Positions 39,829 through 57,742 are shown, counted from the stretch's first letter. The stretch: 64,000 nt of DNA from Trichoplax sp. H2 (GCA_003344405.1 NOWV01000042.1:124001-188000), one strand, 5' to 3'. The notes: a model not told the origin generated them from the sequence alone. Numbers and translations are program-made.

Positions 39829-40995
39829 AACACCAGTTTATTTAATATATTTTACTTTATAAGTTAAAGAGCCACTTAAGTGAGTCTTGCAATAGGTATA
39901 ACAATACAGCTGAACACTATATGAAACTAACAAGCGAAATGATCTATAAAGTTTACCAAACAAAACAACTTACGATTTCTTCTTAAGTTACACGACCTCT
40001 AGTGGTTAAGACCACGACTTCGATTAACACCAAGAACTACAAACAGGACTACAGCGAAGAAGACTATACTGAAAACAAGACTAAAGTATTCTCGATTACA
40101 CCACCATTTTATATGCTTCGCAGAGCAGTAGGTGGTCTATTAACTATGAATCATCAATCCTAAAGTATGCTAAAAGTAGTTACAAACTACAATACTAGCA
40201 ATTAATCAGACATATCTTAGAACAGCTTACACCTTACGATTCCCTCACATAGTACAAATAAAGTTAACCTTACAAGTCTACAGTAAATGAATACATAATC
40301 CTCTCACTTAAAAGTCACTAATAGTTACAATTATAATTCTACAATGAGATACCGACATTCCTTACATATGACTCACAGGCGTCATTCACAACTTAAGGAC
40401 GCGGTTCACGTAAACATTACAAGGATTTTGTAGATTAGTCATCAACAATCTAAATATGTAACAACGATTACGAATCAAACACTTAAATAGTATTAACTAC
40501 AGTGGACAGGTTCACTTTATACTGTCTGACACAATCCTTCCACTATCATCTACACTAATTCGGATATTACTTGCAAGTCCTACACTAAAATCTTAAGTTA
40601 TCTTACAATACATTACTAAACAAAGAAATATTCTATGAAGGAGAATACTAAATATTAACCTTCATTACAGTACCTGTGTCAATTTAATAGTTTTCGAGAA
40701 TCTAAGGTATAATTTATCTTATCATGTGTATTTGATTGCTAGTTTAATTGGAGTACTTTAGAATGATAGTTGGATAGTCTAATACCAACAACTGTTCTGC
40801 GTAGTGTATAAAAGGTGACGTAGTTCGATACTTTAGTGCAGTTGAAGTTGAAGAAGACAAGAAAAGTCTAGGATAATCGTGAGTTATCTCATTAATTGAT
40901 AGTTTGGTTGGTTAAGGCAGTAGTTCTGCCTGTATTTTATTACTTATTTAAGTAATTCTGCTAAGATTGTTGCTAAATTATAATAAACTGGTGTT
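39829..40995. repeat. 1.17-kb segment bounded by 14-nt inverted repeats
   Basis: AACACCAGTTTATT (39829-39842) is the exact reverse complement of AATAAACTGGTGTT (40982-40995). No transposase frame lies between. It could be a non-autonomous element or chance. Confidence 0.35.
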
Positions 40996-42917
40996 TTCCT
41001 CGAATTTATTTTGCTTGGACTTTAATTGTTGGCGGTTTAATTTAATTTAGTAAATTTTTAGTTGTCCAACCTTACTTATACATTGCCGTAAATTTTTACT
41101 ATTATGTAGAGTTACTTCCTCTAATAAATGCTAATCAAACAAATAACTTGAACTGTTCTCATATAATCTTATCACTTTGGTCTTAAGTAAATTTTAGGGG
41201 TACTCTACTCAATCTTATTAATTTTTCTACATTTGTAACATTATACACGTGTCTGGGCTATAATGTCGTCAGCTTTACCGATGAAATAGCTATTATTTTA
41301 GGTTTAGATTTTGGGTTTATCCTGAGGGTGATAATGTTTTAAAATTTTACAAGTAGTAAATGGCACCGTTCTAAAAATAAGTAATCATTCGATATCCTAG
41401 AATATTTACCGCTAATGCTGTAGACACTGGTATCGTCAAAAGTAAATATCTTTATGATATGGGCGTGAAATTAATTCTAATTCTTTAATAACACACTTGG
41501 ATTCATTTAGTCATTATTAATACTCTAAATAAGATGCAAATATATACAGTATCATTAGAGATTTTTACGTTTTGCGTTCAAGGGCGTGGAAGCCTGGCAC
41601 GTTGTATAATACTGCGATAATTATCATCGATAGATATTTATACGACGCAATTAAGATTTCCGCTTCGATAGTACTAAAATCATAGCTATGCAAAACCATA
41701 ACATAAATAGCTGTGTTGTTTTATCCAATTACTCGATGTTCAACGTAGCTTGCTTAAATGAACGTTCGGCGAGTAAATTTAATCATTCCAGATTTCAAGC
41801 GTGTAATAACGCGAATTAAATTATTAGCAGCAAATACTGTAAGAACTTATTCATACGTTGTGCTCTAAACTAACCATCGCAAAAAATACAATAATAGCGG
41901 TTGTACTATGATGTCTGATACAATATTTTAAAATCTATTTATGTTTCATCATGAAAAGGACTACGATAGCCTTACTATTTCAATTTTAAAGACATACCGG
42001 CAAGTAGCACCTAAATATTGGATGATAGATATCATGATTACATTTACTGCATGGTCTGTTCAGGGTTTACTAGCGGTAACAGCGATGAGCTGAGAGAAAA
42101 TACCTGTGGTTGCGTTTATATTTGATCCCCTTTTAATTATGTTAATATCCGAAAATTACCCGCTTTCTGAATATCCAACACAGTAAGGGGTTGGGCATCT
42201 TCACGGATAAAGGTCACCAATTCAGACAGGTCATGCAACGACTTAAATAATTAACTATTAGTAACAAACTACAACAACTTATATTGTTAATTAATAAATT
42301 TCCAATAAATATCACACAATAACATTTTAATCCAGTAACTCCGCTATATCAGACGTAGCAATTAGCATAATCGAGTATGTGTATACAGCTTTGTCTATTT
42401 CCTACAAACAAAAGCGAATAGGTAGACACATACGCATGGTAGTACTGGTATAATTTTGTAGTGTAATTAGCCGCTAATTTAGCGAAGAAAAGTGAAATTG
42501 GGCAATGACATATTCTTATTTATGGCGATCACTATAAATTAGTATATTTTCATGATATTACTTTTGTAATTTTCATCAAATCCTTACAAAATTCGATATG
42601 GCAGAAAATCCAGTGAAAGCTAATTTTTAAATATTTATTTTTTTTAGCAGCAAGATAACTTCTATTGTTAATTGGCCTTATAGATATGATCATTAATCGG
42701 TATTCTTCTGGATTGACGTAAGTATAAGTTGAAAGTTGATTATTAACATTTAATAATTGTTCCTAAATTTACATCATTCTTTTCTTAAATTTTACCTTTC
42801 CCTATATTATTAGGACGAAACGTAGATTGATATGTTTATGTAATGTATCTCACAAACATTTAGGCGTAATTTCGATCGTAATGATGCAGAACTATTATTA
42901 TTTGTCAACGCAATCGA

Positions 42918-42935
42918 ATATATATATATATATAT
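42918..42935. repeat. (TA)9 microsatellite
   Basis: Eighteen bases of alternating AT just downstream of the GPCR stop codon. Confidence 0.9.
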
Positions 42936-42961
42936 GTTAGGTATACGCGTATACTCTTAAA

Positions 42962-43999
42962 TCAGAGTCTGGGAGAGGACATATGCGTATTGGTAGGTCC
43001 AGTAGAAGTGACAGGAACTAAACGATGGTTTCTGCCACTGTTGTGAAAGGGTTGAAATTTTCTAATTAGAACCAACGATCTGTTCCTTACACTTAAATCA
43101 AACTTCAAATATATAAATGGATTGAGAATAACGATTGATGTTGTTATTGTTACGCTAAAAAATGAAAATAAAAAGTAGACAATATTACTGTCACGTATCA
43201 TCAGCGTTGATTGCCGAGTAACCGCCATGCCTAAAATTGTAGCAAAGTATGGCCAACTAATCATCACATAAGACACGGATATCCAAGTTAACATTTTCAT
43301 AAATCGTTTCTTTTTAATTTGTTCAGCTATGAGTTGCTTCCTAATACTTTCTCCTGGTCGTTGATATGATTTTTGAAAGGATATAATACGACTGTAGATT
43401 ATTATCATTAGTATAGTTGGGATGATAAATAATACAGTCGCATCAGCTATCAAGTAGACTGAAACTGATGTAGTAATATTTGGGATATCACAGAGTAAAT
43501 TATCACTATGGTGAACGGCAACATAGTCAAAGATGGGAGCATTAGTAGCCACAGCACTAATCCATATTGCTATTTCGCCTAATACAAGCACGTAAATCTT
43601 ATAGTTACGATAAAACGATGATAGTGGCTTAACAATGATAAAATAGCGATCGATACCAATTAAGCATAAATTCATCATGGAAACTCCAAATGACGAGAAT
43701 AGAAAAAATAATACCATACGACACATGAATGTACCTCCGTCATAATCCAGATTGCGTATAACGATTTGGATATAGCCAGCTAACGATGCCATTGTCGATA
43801 TAATGTCAGATATAACCGAAATACACATTAACTTGTATGTCGTCTTCTGAAAATGCTTATCAAACAGAAATAGATATAGAATAAACAAGTTGATGATAAG
43901 TCCAAACGTAAAGATTGGAATACCAACTACAGCAGCATATTGATATATTTGTGCCGCTAATTCCAATCTAAAATTATTATTGCGTGAGGTATTAGTCAT
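42962..43999 (-). CDS. rhodopsin-like (class A) G-protein-coupled receptor, intronless
   Basis: A single exon of 345 residues. The start is the ATG of MTNTSRNNNF; the longer frame begins at a TTG. Seven hydrophobic spans are visible: about 20-45, 56-80, 94-116, 135-155, 178-202, 234-257 and 271-296. Hallmarks are an Asp in TM2, Cys93 and Cys170 for the extracellular disulfide, DRY at 117-119, SWPY in place of CWxP at 248-251, and NPFIY at 293-297. N-glycosylation sequons occur at N3 and N174, and a basic third loop (EQIKKKRFMK) follows TM5. The TM7 Lys of opsins is absent, so it is not a retinal-binding opsin. The ligand cannot be predicted; a peptide or amine receptor is possible. Confidence 0.93.
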   Translation of the reverse strand: MTNTSRNNNFRLELAAQIYQYAAVVGIPIFTFGLIINLFILYLFLFDKHFQKTTYKLMCISVISDIISTMASLAGYIQIVIRNLDYDGGTFMCRMVLFFLFSSFGVSMMNLCLIGIDRYFIIVKPLSSFYRNYKIYVLVLGEIAIWISAVATNAPIFDYVAVHHSDNLLCDIPNITTSVSVYLIADATVLFIIPTILMIIIYSRIISFQKSYQRPGESIRKQLIAEQIKKKRFMKMLTWISVSYVMISWPYFATILGMAVTRQSTLMIRDSNIVYFLFSFFSVTITTSIVILNPFIYLKFDLSVRNRSLVLIRKFQPFHNSGRNHRLVPVTSTGPTNTHMSSPRL

Positions 44000-45963
44000 A
44001 CTCAAATGATCTATCAGGGTTGAATGGTTTCGTTGATAGCCAAAAAGAAATGTAGAACCATCATGGATTTAAGCATAGTGCCACCAAATGTTGACTTATT
44101 CATCATGGTCGATTAATGTTGCCAGGCAATTAAATAGAAATTCATCACTAAATGGTAATTGATATGTAGTTAGTAACCTGTTACGGTGCTACCTTATCAT
44201 TTGCATAGCTTAATAGTACAGTAGTAGCTAAAATAGAAAATATTTATAATTGTAGTGCTCGGTAAGATAAGTAATGTCTTAGTGCCGGTATAATTAGTGA
44301 TAATTTATTATAAATCTGATATTGATTGTTATTGTGTAGAAAGTAGTAAGGTGATTCAAGTTCTAGCTTATGATAGTTAACTAAACTGCAACCATGTTTA
44401 GCTTATGATTATTTATGAGCAATAGGTTGAAAGTATCTACCGATGGAAAAGTTATGTAATTAATATTTCAGTTTGAGATGTCTTTCCTAATAAGCAATAA
44501 TAGTAATGTTATTGTGGTTTACAAGTTAGACGTTTCCTATATAAAACGGAAATATTTTGAGTGGGAAATGATATGAAAAGTCGTGAATAAGTCAATGCTG
44601 ATATAGATTGTATCTTTACGGTACTTTGCGGCGTATATTTAACGTTTAAGTCAGTAGTTTACTTATCGACTTTTACTTTACCTTCCCTTGCCACAGTGTT
44701 AATTTGTGACATAACTGCTTTTCACAAAGGAAATTTTTATTATGATATTCTTTTAAATTACTTCAGCCTGTCTAGAGGTTATTTCTGCTAAGTATAACAA
44801 CTAATAATGCTAACCTTTAATTAACGAACAACATTTTTACTGACCATATTTTTCGTGGATGACTGGATTGCAAAATTTAAGCAGAAATCTATCATTAAAT
44901 AATGTACAACGATCAATGCTGATAAAATTATATTAGAAAGCTTCAATTTTAACTCATTTGAAATAATTGAAAAGCAAGAAGTTATAGCTAACAGTGATCG
45001 AACGGTTGTTCACAATTTTACTCCATATATTTCCAATGTAACATTTTAAGTCATCATTCAGTACAACTCTAAAAGTAATAGATTTACAATTTAACTGATA
45101 TTACACACCGAATAGTAATTACTGCCATTAAGTTGGTACATATAATAATTGCATATTACTAACTTACTGACTTAGATCTTACTAAAATAATAATAGCTTT
45201 TTCTTTTTAAATGAAAAGATAATCTTATTTCAGGTTATAATTACCTAAGTTGTTATCAGAAAAAATCTTGCGCCTCTCATATTGCCAATATTAGACAAGT
45301 TGAACTATAATATTTGGAAGGTCTGATTTCCCTACCGTATATAAAGTAGATCTATCAACGAGCAATCGAATTAGAATAGATCTCTTCAACTTTCTAGGGC
45401 GGATTCCAAAGGTCTATTGTCTTTATCAAATAACATACGTTATGCCTAAAATATACATGTGTAGATAGTATCATTTATTAATAACAATAGGTAAAAAAGC
45501 TAATAGAAATTGTTTGAAATACGTAATTAGAGATTGAAACTGTTTCGTTGTGTTATTTAATGTAAATATAATCGAAAACAATTTTAAAGATGCTTTTCGT
45601 TATTTCTATTCTTAATAAAGTATTTTTGAAATCTATTCGATGTAGAAAGTCTTTCAGCTATTTATTAATAGTCGCTGATGAATTATCCAAAATATGACTT
45701 GATCTCAATTAATCAATTTAATAAATCAATAAGAAGCAATAATAATAGTTATGAATTGATACATGCTTGGTAAAGAAGATAAGACTACGCAGATATTATT
45801 TCATTTTCTCATTTAAGACGGTAAAGGACGATAACTTGCTCCGAAATTTGCGGAATACTGCTCTTTTTATAATAAATTAGATAGCTCAGCACCACTTTAT
45901 GATGGATGTGGGTTGCAATAACGTCATGACTCCAATAGATTAACTATATTCTAGTATCTTTTT
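44000..45963. other. intergenic, AT-rich
   Basis: Upstream region of the GPCR and downstream of the ROCO pseudogene. I see no exon, RNA gene or repeat. Confidence 0.55.
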
Positions 45964-47600
45964 TCAAATAAAATTCTTTAAGCAAATAATCTTAAATTTA
46001 TGTAAACATTTTTCTAATTTCAGGAATTTTCTCTTTTCACATTTCTCTAAACTATCACATGGATAATTGTTTAACTGTAAGACTGTACGATACATGTGTG
46101 AACATGATAACCAGTCGAAATTTGTTGTAATAAGCCTTCCATTTCCATTTTCACGTAAGCTATATAAATACAATACATTAGCATTGCTATTAATTCTTCG
46201 TCTTCCGTACAATCGATCTCATTTGAGTGCGTGATGTAATTTATTACATTATATAAATCTATCAATTATATCGTTGTCCTATCGTTTGATAGGTTATAAT
46301 TCATTATCGATAGTACAGCTTTATTGATAGCGTAAGGTGGTCGTAATATGTCATCAGATAAGAAAAGGATTACTGAGAAATGATATTGTATTACCTACGG
46401 CAATACTTACACAGCTATCTTGACTGTCTTATTTATAAGTTCAAAATAAAGTAATCTAATTAATTCAGTTTAAGATAGACTGTAGCATTAATTATGTATA
46501 ATTAAAAGGGTTCGTAAGCATCAAATAGTATAAGAATAGCATAGCCGGCGACAACAATACTATTCCATCATCTATTTCTGTTCTAAAAAATGTACCAGTC
46601 ATCTTCTTAGTATAAACCAATAAATTTATCACCCTAAGTCTGCATCTAGATAGTTAAACTACTACAAAATAAGTTATCTCAGATATTTAAATTAAATATC
46701 CCACAAGGAAATATACGTTCTGCATAAACTCTTCAATATAATATTAACAGGTTTTTCTAGTCATATAATCTACAGTATCAAATCTATAACATCTGAAACG
46801 CTTATGACGTCTACAGGAAGTATACCATAGGTATTAATTGCCCGAATTATTTCATAATTTTTGTAAATGTATATGAAGATAACATTACTCATGTTTACCA
46901 AATCTCAATGGATTATTATCACCAGGATTACAATTAAATATAATATTAGAACAATTTGCATGCTTCTGGAAGTTGGATAGATGGAATTAATACATTTTTA
47001 AATGGGTTTGAACAGTCTTTTTGTTCTTCTTTATTTGATAAACAGTCACTGCGCGAGGCTACCACAATAATTATAGGTACAGTATCGAATATTATTCACG
47101 ATCATCGTCGATATCAACCTTATTCTAACTTCGACTTTAGGACCAGAGATAATTGAAATTAATTATCCTTGCTTGAGATCTAAAATAAACACAAGTGTTA
47201 AGTTTTTTTTACTTCTTGCCTGAATCCTTACATTTTCATGAATTGTTTACATAAGATCATAATTCTTTATATTACGTAAACGATAATCCTCGGTTTGGAT
47301 GTCTTTAGTAGATTTATGGAGTATTTATGTTGGAGATTGATTGCTGATTAATACTTGCAGAATAAACGGTTTCATTACCTAGTACTAAGGTAATAATTTG
47401 ATTGCATACTTAGATATATGCATTGTAATTTTCTTCCTTTAAGACTATAATTTAATGGAATAGAAAATGGAATGATTAAATTAAATGAGAAAGTACTTGT
47501 AAGGACTACATAAACGAGTGAAGTGGTAGAGCAGATTGATCTTGATTTTAGCTTTGTTGGCAATTTTGTGGGCTAAGCTCTTTTTGACTATCTTCGCTGT
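45964..47600 (-). pseudogene. decayed ROCO (Roc-COR) pseudogene, paralogue of the 30.4-35.6 kb gene
   Basis: Many stretches align in order with the intact gene: the COR segment TNFDWL...VLQLNNYPCDSLEK matches VTDVDWL...IIQLHDYPFGSLDK, and EDEELIAMLMY matches SDEELIKMLMY. Near 46923-46950, 47068-47085, 47150-47180 and 47330-47370 the DNA matches the Roc-COR region of the gene. The match continues across the equivalent of the exon 1/exon 2 intron (about 47430-47500) into the end of exon 1, so the copy arose by DNA duplication, not retrotransposition. Frameshifts, stops and insertions (for example after 46270) prevent any continuous frame. The P-loop region is not recognisable as protein. Confidence 0.8.
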
Positions 47601-47869
47601 TACAACTGGAAGCATCACTGTCACCACCTGATAATTGAAAGAATTTCAGACAAGTGCGAAAGTACTTAAATAATATCATAATGACTTCTCGCATTTTGAT
47701 AGCAAAAACTGTAGCTGCTCGAAACTTGAAATTCAGATGGATAATATATGGATTTTAGTGATTTTATTTTGTATTTACCTTAGAATTATATTAGTGAAAA
47801 TAAATTAATCTTACTTCCCTATTCGTAAGTTCTAATAACGTTACATGATAATAGCTGCTCATTATTTAG

Positions 47870-48215
47870 GTAGTATACAGCGACACCTGCGCTACGATGA
47901 TAACTATCATTTAATACCTACAAATAGTTAGCTTGCATGTAGTTAAATAACAATTAAATTGCACAAAGCGATATCAGGAGAGCTGATTTGCATATAGTGA
48001 CAAAAAAAACTAATAACTATCATTTATTTAATATTGATATATAGTTATATTGTATATGGTTAAATATAATTTTACAAAACGATACTAGGAGGGCTGATTT
48101 ACGCGTAAAGCGACAAAAAAATTTATAACTGTTATTTATTTAATATTTATATATAGTATTGCATCTAGTTAAATAGAATTATACAAAGCGGTGCCAGGAG
48201 AGCTGATTTACATAT
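47870..48215. repeat. three-copy tandem repeat, unit about 110 bp, upstream of DRC11
   Basis: AGGAG(A/G)GCTGATTT occurs at 47976, 48087 and 48196 (periods 111 and 109). ACAAA(A/G)CG precedes it, and GCGACA-type sequence with TTATTTAATATT follows. The left boundary is approximate. Confidence 0.8.
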
Positions 48216-48294
48216 GGCGACGAGATTTCTGCACACCATTCGCATAAATAAATTGTTATTGAGCATGCGCATCACATGCTTACTGTCTGCTCAG

Positions 48295-48307
48295 GTTGCT
48301 AAGCAAC
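48295..48307 (+). promoter_or_regulatory. RFX X-box motif upstream of DRC11
   Basis: GTTGCTAAGCAAC is a perfect inverted repeat around one base and fits the X-box consensus RYYNYY-N(1-3)-RRNRAC. It lies 245 bp upstream of the proposed DRC11 start. X-boxes bind RFX factors that switch on ciliary genes, which suits an axonemal product. Confidence 0.65.
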
Positions 48308-48551
48308 AACAATCGCATCGCGATAGACTAACATTATAGCATGCCTACAGCTAATACACAGATCCCTGTACCAAACAGGAAAGACCGCAGATACAGTCAT
48401 CGCAAAATATTAACATCTACATTAGGGCATAACTACGAAGCCAGTCAGTCACAAATTGATAAACCATCATACTAGTTATCAATGATACCTGAATAACCAG
48501 GTTCAAGACATCTCTCTCTGGATTATATCAATTAAGACTAGGCATACAAAT

Positions 48552-54759
<6,208 letters not shown>

Positions 54760-56373
54760 TTGAAAATAATTTATAAAATACAAGAAAGCCTTTCATGCTC
54801 ACGATGATGTTTTACTCCTTAAATGCAAATGCATCATTGATACGTCCATTAAATTAAAACGATTACATCCTAAAAATTTCCTGTAATTGATGTCAGTAAT
54901 GGAAATATAGAATTACAACCGCGAATAGTTCGATATAGACGCTATATTTTATTAAAATATTCGAGACTTTCTATATCACATAATTTTTATTAGTGATCTT
55001 TGCAAGTATAAAAGATATATTACTGTTACATACTCATATGCTTATCCTACTGCATACTTTAATATTTCGACTATGGCATGTTATATGTTTAGTATCGTAT
55101 AGTAGCTTGTTTTGCAATTTACTATCTGTGCATACAGTATTTACCAAAAATTGAGGGTTTTTAAAATTTAAGGACAGGTACCAATCAGGTGTGCAAAACA
55201 CATATAGCTTGATAGCAAGGCAATGTAAATAATTAAAAAATTAACATATCTGTTGCATTATTGTTAGACATCATGAAAAGTATGTCTGTTTCGTAATTTC
55301 CATTCTTGGATATTTTAAATTTGAATGATATCTTGGCTTCTTGATGTGTTCAATGCATAGCTGCACAGGCAATTAAACGATTGAATAATAGTTGTTATTT
55401 TTATTTTTAAGACATGTGCTAATTGCTGGAATACCGGTATTACGGAACTTACTACCATAAGATGTAATACGTATTGTTAAACGATATGCTGAATCTAACT
55501 GTAGCTTTACGACCTTAAGAGTTGAAACACTTCGGTAATGAATAATATAAATTATCCAAACCACTTCTGCGGATTTCTAGGAATCTATATAATACTGCAT
55601 AAACAGATTGGCTCTACTGATAATAATTATTCAGTACCGTGAGATTAGCAAATATATTACAAGAACCCACGATGAATTTGAGCCTAACTTGTAATTAATC
55701 AATATCATCTAATACCAGTATTCGTCTAATCTATAGTAGACGGTTATAATGTACAAAGAGAAATGTGTATTATAATAATGATTGAAAATAGGTCGATTCT
55801 ATACAGTGACAGAGCTTATCAAAGTGTTTTAGCATTAAAACTATTTGTTATGTTGAGATTAAGGATGCTAATCAACATCATGACTAAAGGGCCAGTATAC
55901 GATGTAATCCTCTGACGACAAAGTTTAGGAAAGTGTAACCCATAAGCAATGCTAAATTATAGCCAATTCAGTTTTACCAGTTTCTATTCATAGAAATAAG
56001 CTTTTAATTTCTGATACTTACGAAAAACATATTAATAAAGTTAATACCTCATGGTAGGTAAAGTGCATCTAGGACCAAACTCATCACATATTGGAGGTAT
56101 AACATGGCAGTAGAAAAGTATTAACCACAGGATGATTACAAATGTAGTTAAAAGTGGGTAGCTTTCGAGTTGAGTATTTTAGCTACATATTTCTAAAGTA
56201 ACTACATTTATTATAGCATTAACTATCATTTTAATTAAAATTTCATTTAGGCATGCTAAGAAGTTATAATTCAAATGAGAATTGCATTCAAGACTGTACA
56301 TTTTGTCAATATTTTCGACAAGTACATGCTCAATTCATAAACTATTATTGACTATTATGAATGATTGACATCA
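54760..56373. other. intergenic, convergent DRC11 and UQCC6
   Basis: AT-rich, with no supported gene. A TTTATT at 56207-56212 is a candidate minus-strand polyadenylation signal for the UQCC transcript. Confidence 0.55.
56207..56212 (-). terminator. candidate AATAAA signal for the UQCC5/UQCC6 transcript
   Basis: AATAAA on the minus strand, about 160 nt after the UQCC6 stop codon. Confidence 0.4.
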
Positions 56374-56748
56374 TCATTTATCCGTAATATTTTCTGAATT
56401 TCCTTGGCTTGCATCTGCATATGGGTCAGGTGGAATTTCAGGAACGACCTAAATTGTAATAATAATGCAGTTATAATCTTACGCAATTTACCATAGTTTG
56501 GCATTTCTGAGGTCGAGACACGCATGCAATACTTAATTATCAAGCTAATTCAATGCTATACGCGTTGGTATTTGCACGATTTTTAATTCTATTGGCAAGA
56601 TTGATAGCTATAGCACTTTAATGTAATTAGTACAATTTACCAAGTTAGGTTTGTAATAATTATGAACCACAGAGGCACCAGCAAGCATTGATACTACACT
56701 AGCGGTTATTGTAAGAATGTAACGGCTCCAAGTAACATTAGCTGGCAT
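56374..56748 (-). CDS. UQCC6: ubiquinol-cytochrome c reductase complex assembly factor 6 (BRAWNIN/C12orf73-like)
   Basis: Two exons, complement(56374..56448, 56641..56748), encode 60 residues; human BRAWNIN has 71. The start MPANVTWSRY, hydrophobic ITASVVSMLAGA, VVHNYYKPNL and VPEIPPDPYA match the vertebrate pattern MPAGV...AGAEVVHRYYRPDL..PEIPP. Both splice sites are canonical and in phase 0. In vertebrates this is a single-span inner-membrane microprotein needed for early complex III (cytochrome b) assembly. Its ATG (A at -3) lies inside the last codons of UQCC5, 11 nt before the end of that frame and in a different frame. Exon 1 is the 3' part of UQCC5 exon 2, so both proteins can come from one mRNA. 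A monocistronic transcript starting in the UQCC5 intron is the alternative. Confidence 0.88.
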
Positions 56749-57742
56749 CTTCTGTCGATTCTTGAATTTGTCTAGCGCTTTGTCTCCTTTCGGCTTCTTT
56801 TCGCACTAAGGTATCGTCTATAGAGTTGAAATAGATCAAGAATCGGCATCTAAGCAAAAGTCTAGGACTGCCATAGATTGAACATTTTGCATTTATTTCA
56901 TATCAGCTTTGCTATTAGCACATCATTCATGGACAATTGGGCACATGTATAAAGTAATCATGTGTCGCATTTACTGTCGACTACATCGATTGAACATTTT
57001 GCATTTATTTCATATCAGCTTTGCTATAAGCACAGCATTCATGGACAGTTGGGCAGATGTGCACAGCAATTATGTGTCTCATTTACTGTCAACTACGTCA
57101 TTGAACATTTTGCATTTCTTTCATATCAGCTTTGCTATAAGCACATTATTCATGGACAGTTGGGCACATGTATAAAACAATTATGTGCCGCATTTACTGT
57201 CAACTACAGTACGTATATACTGTACCATTCTTTGATATCAGTTTTAGTGAAAGCTTAGCATGCACAGCTGTATACCATCAATATGTAACAAATAGCTTCT
57301 ATTTTACTAAGTAATCTCCGATAATAATAGGATGCCCACAGCAAGTAATCTCCATATAATGGATGTGTTTTGCTTTGGTAGTCAGTGGCTGTTGTCAACG
57401 TGCCTGAGCCATGGCTACCAGTACAATTGATTATAACTCTCACAATGCATTTTACAATTTATTACGTTATGGTAGTGCTTAAGGGTTACGCAAATAACAT
57501 AACATTAATCTCTACTAGCACAATGGTCATTACCATCAACAGCTGCGCATGGTTGTGTACGTGCTATCCATAAAATGATCGTAGGAATAGCCAATTGTAG
57601 AAGGATGTTACTTACAGAAAGTCTCGTTGCCAACTTGGACCTTAATCATAAATAGCTCTATGCCCGCTCCTAGCATAAAGAATAATGGCATATAACGATA
57701 AACGCCAAATTTTCGCTTGATAAAGTCATACAAATTTTTCAT
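56738..57742 (-). CDS. UQCC5: ubiquinol-cytochrome c reductase complex assembly factor 5 (SMIM4-like)
   Basis: Two exons, complement(56738..56817, 57616..57742), total 207 nt, 68 residues; human SMIM4 has 70. The first in-frame ATG after a TAA gives MKNLYDFIKRKFGVYRYMPL. A hydrophobic span FFMLGAGIELFMIKVQVG follows, then NETFYDTLVRKEAERRQSAR; compare the vertebrate pattern RFGIYRFLPFFFVLGG...MIKVRVGQETFYDVYRRKASER. The donor CT|GTAAGT and acceptor TATAG|AC complete the Tyr codon of ETFY. In vertebrates it is a small inner-membrane protein acting with UQCC6 in early cytochrome b/complex III assembly. The 798-nt intron carries a tandem triplication. The gene is divergent from KDM5, whose start is about 1 kb away. 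Confidence 0.88.
56881..57211. repeat. three-copy tandem repeat, unit about 112 bp, in the UQCC5 intron
   Basis: AACATTTTGCATTT starts copies at 56881, 56993 and 57104 (periods 112 and 111). TTTCATATCAGCTTTGCTAT, ATTCATGGACA and TTTACTGTC recur in each. Open frames across this array are repeat artefacts. Confidence 0.92.

Larger units (their letters stand above)
38531..42961. other. gene-poor region with inverted repeats
   Basis: No coding exon is supported over 4.4 kb. It contains nested hairpins (39706-39789), a pair of 14-nt inverted repeats (39829-39842 and 40982-40995), two TATAAAAG words (about 39493 and 40807) and a TA microsatellite (42918-42935). A decayed transposable element is possible but unproven. 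Confidence 0.5.
47601..48551. other. upstream region of DRC11
   Basis: Non-coding. It contains a tandem triplication (about 47870-48215), a NRF1-like half site (GCATGCGCA, 48263-48271) and an RFX X-box at 48295-48307. These are listed separately where well supported. Confidence 0.6.

Noticed and set aside
42962-43999. GPCR as a placozoan opsin (placopsin)
   Set aside because: TM7 lacks the retinal-binding Lys and nothing else is opsin-specific. Placopsins also lack that Lys, so they are not strictly excluded, but the evidence supports only a class A receptor.
46956-47156. Plus-strand 66-codon frame
   Set aside because: It is antisense to the decayed ROCO copy and shows no domain.
48480-48530. 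GGTTCAAGAC as a tRNA B-box
   Set aside because: There is no matching A-box or cloverleaf. No tRNA or rRNA was supported anywhere in the window.
56909-57258. Two overlapping plus-strand frames with internal peptide repeats
   Set aside because: They run through the 112-bp tandem array, are periodic with it, and lie opposite the UQCC5 intron. No family similarity.
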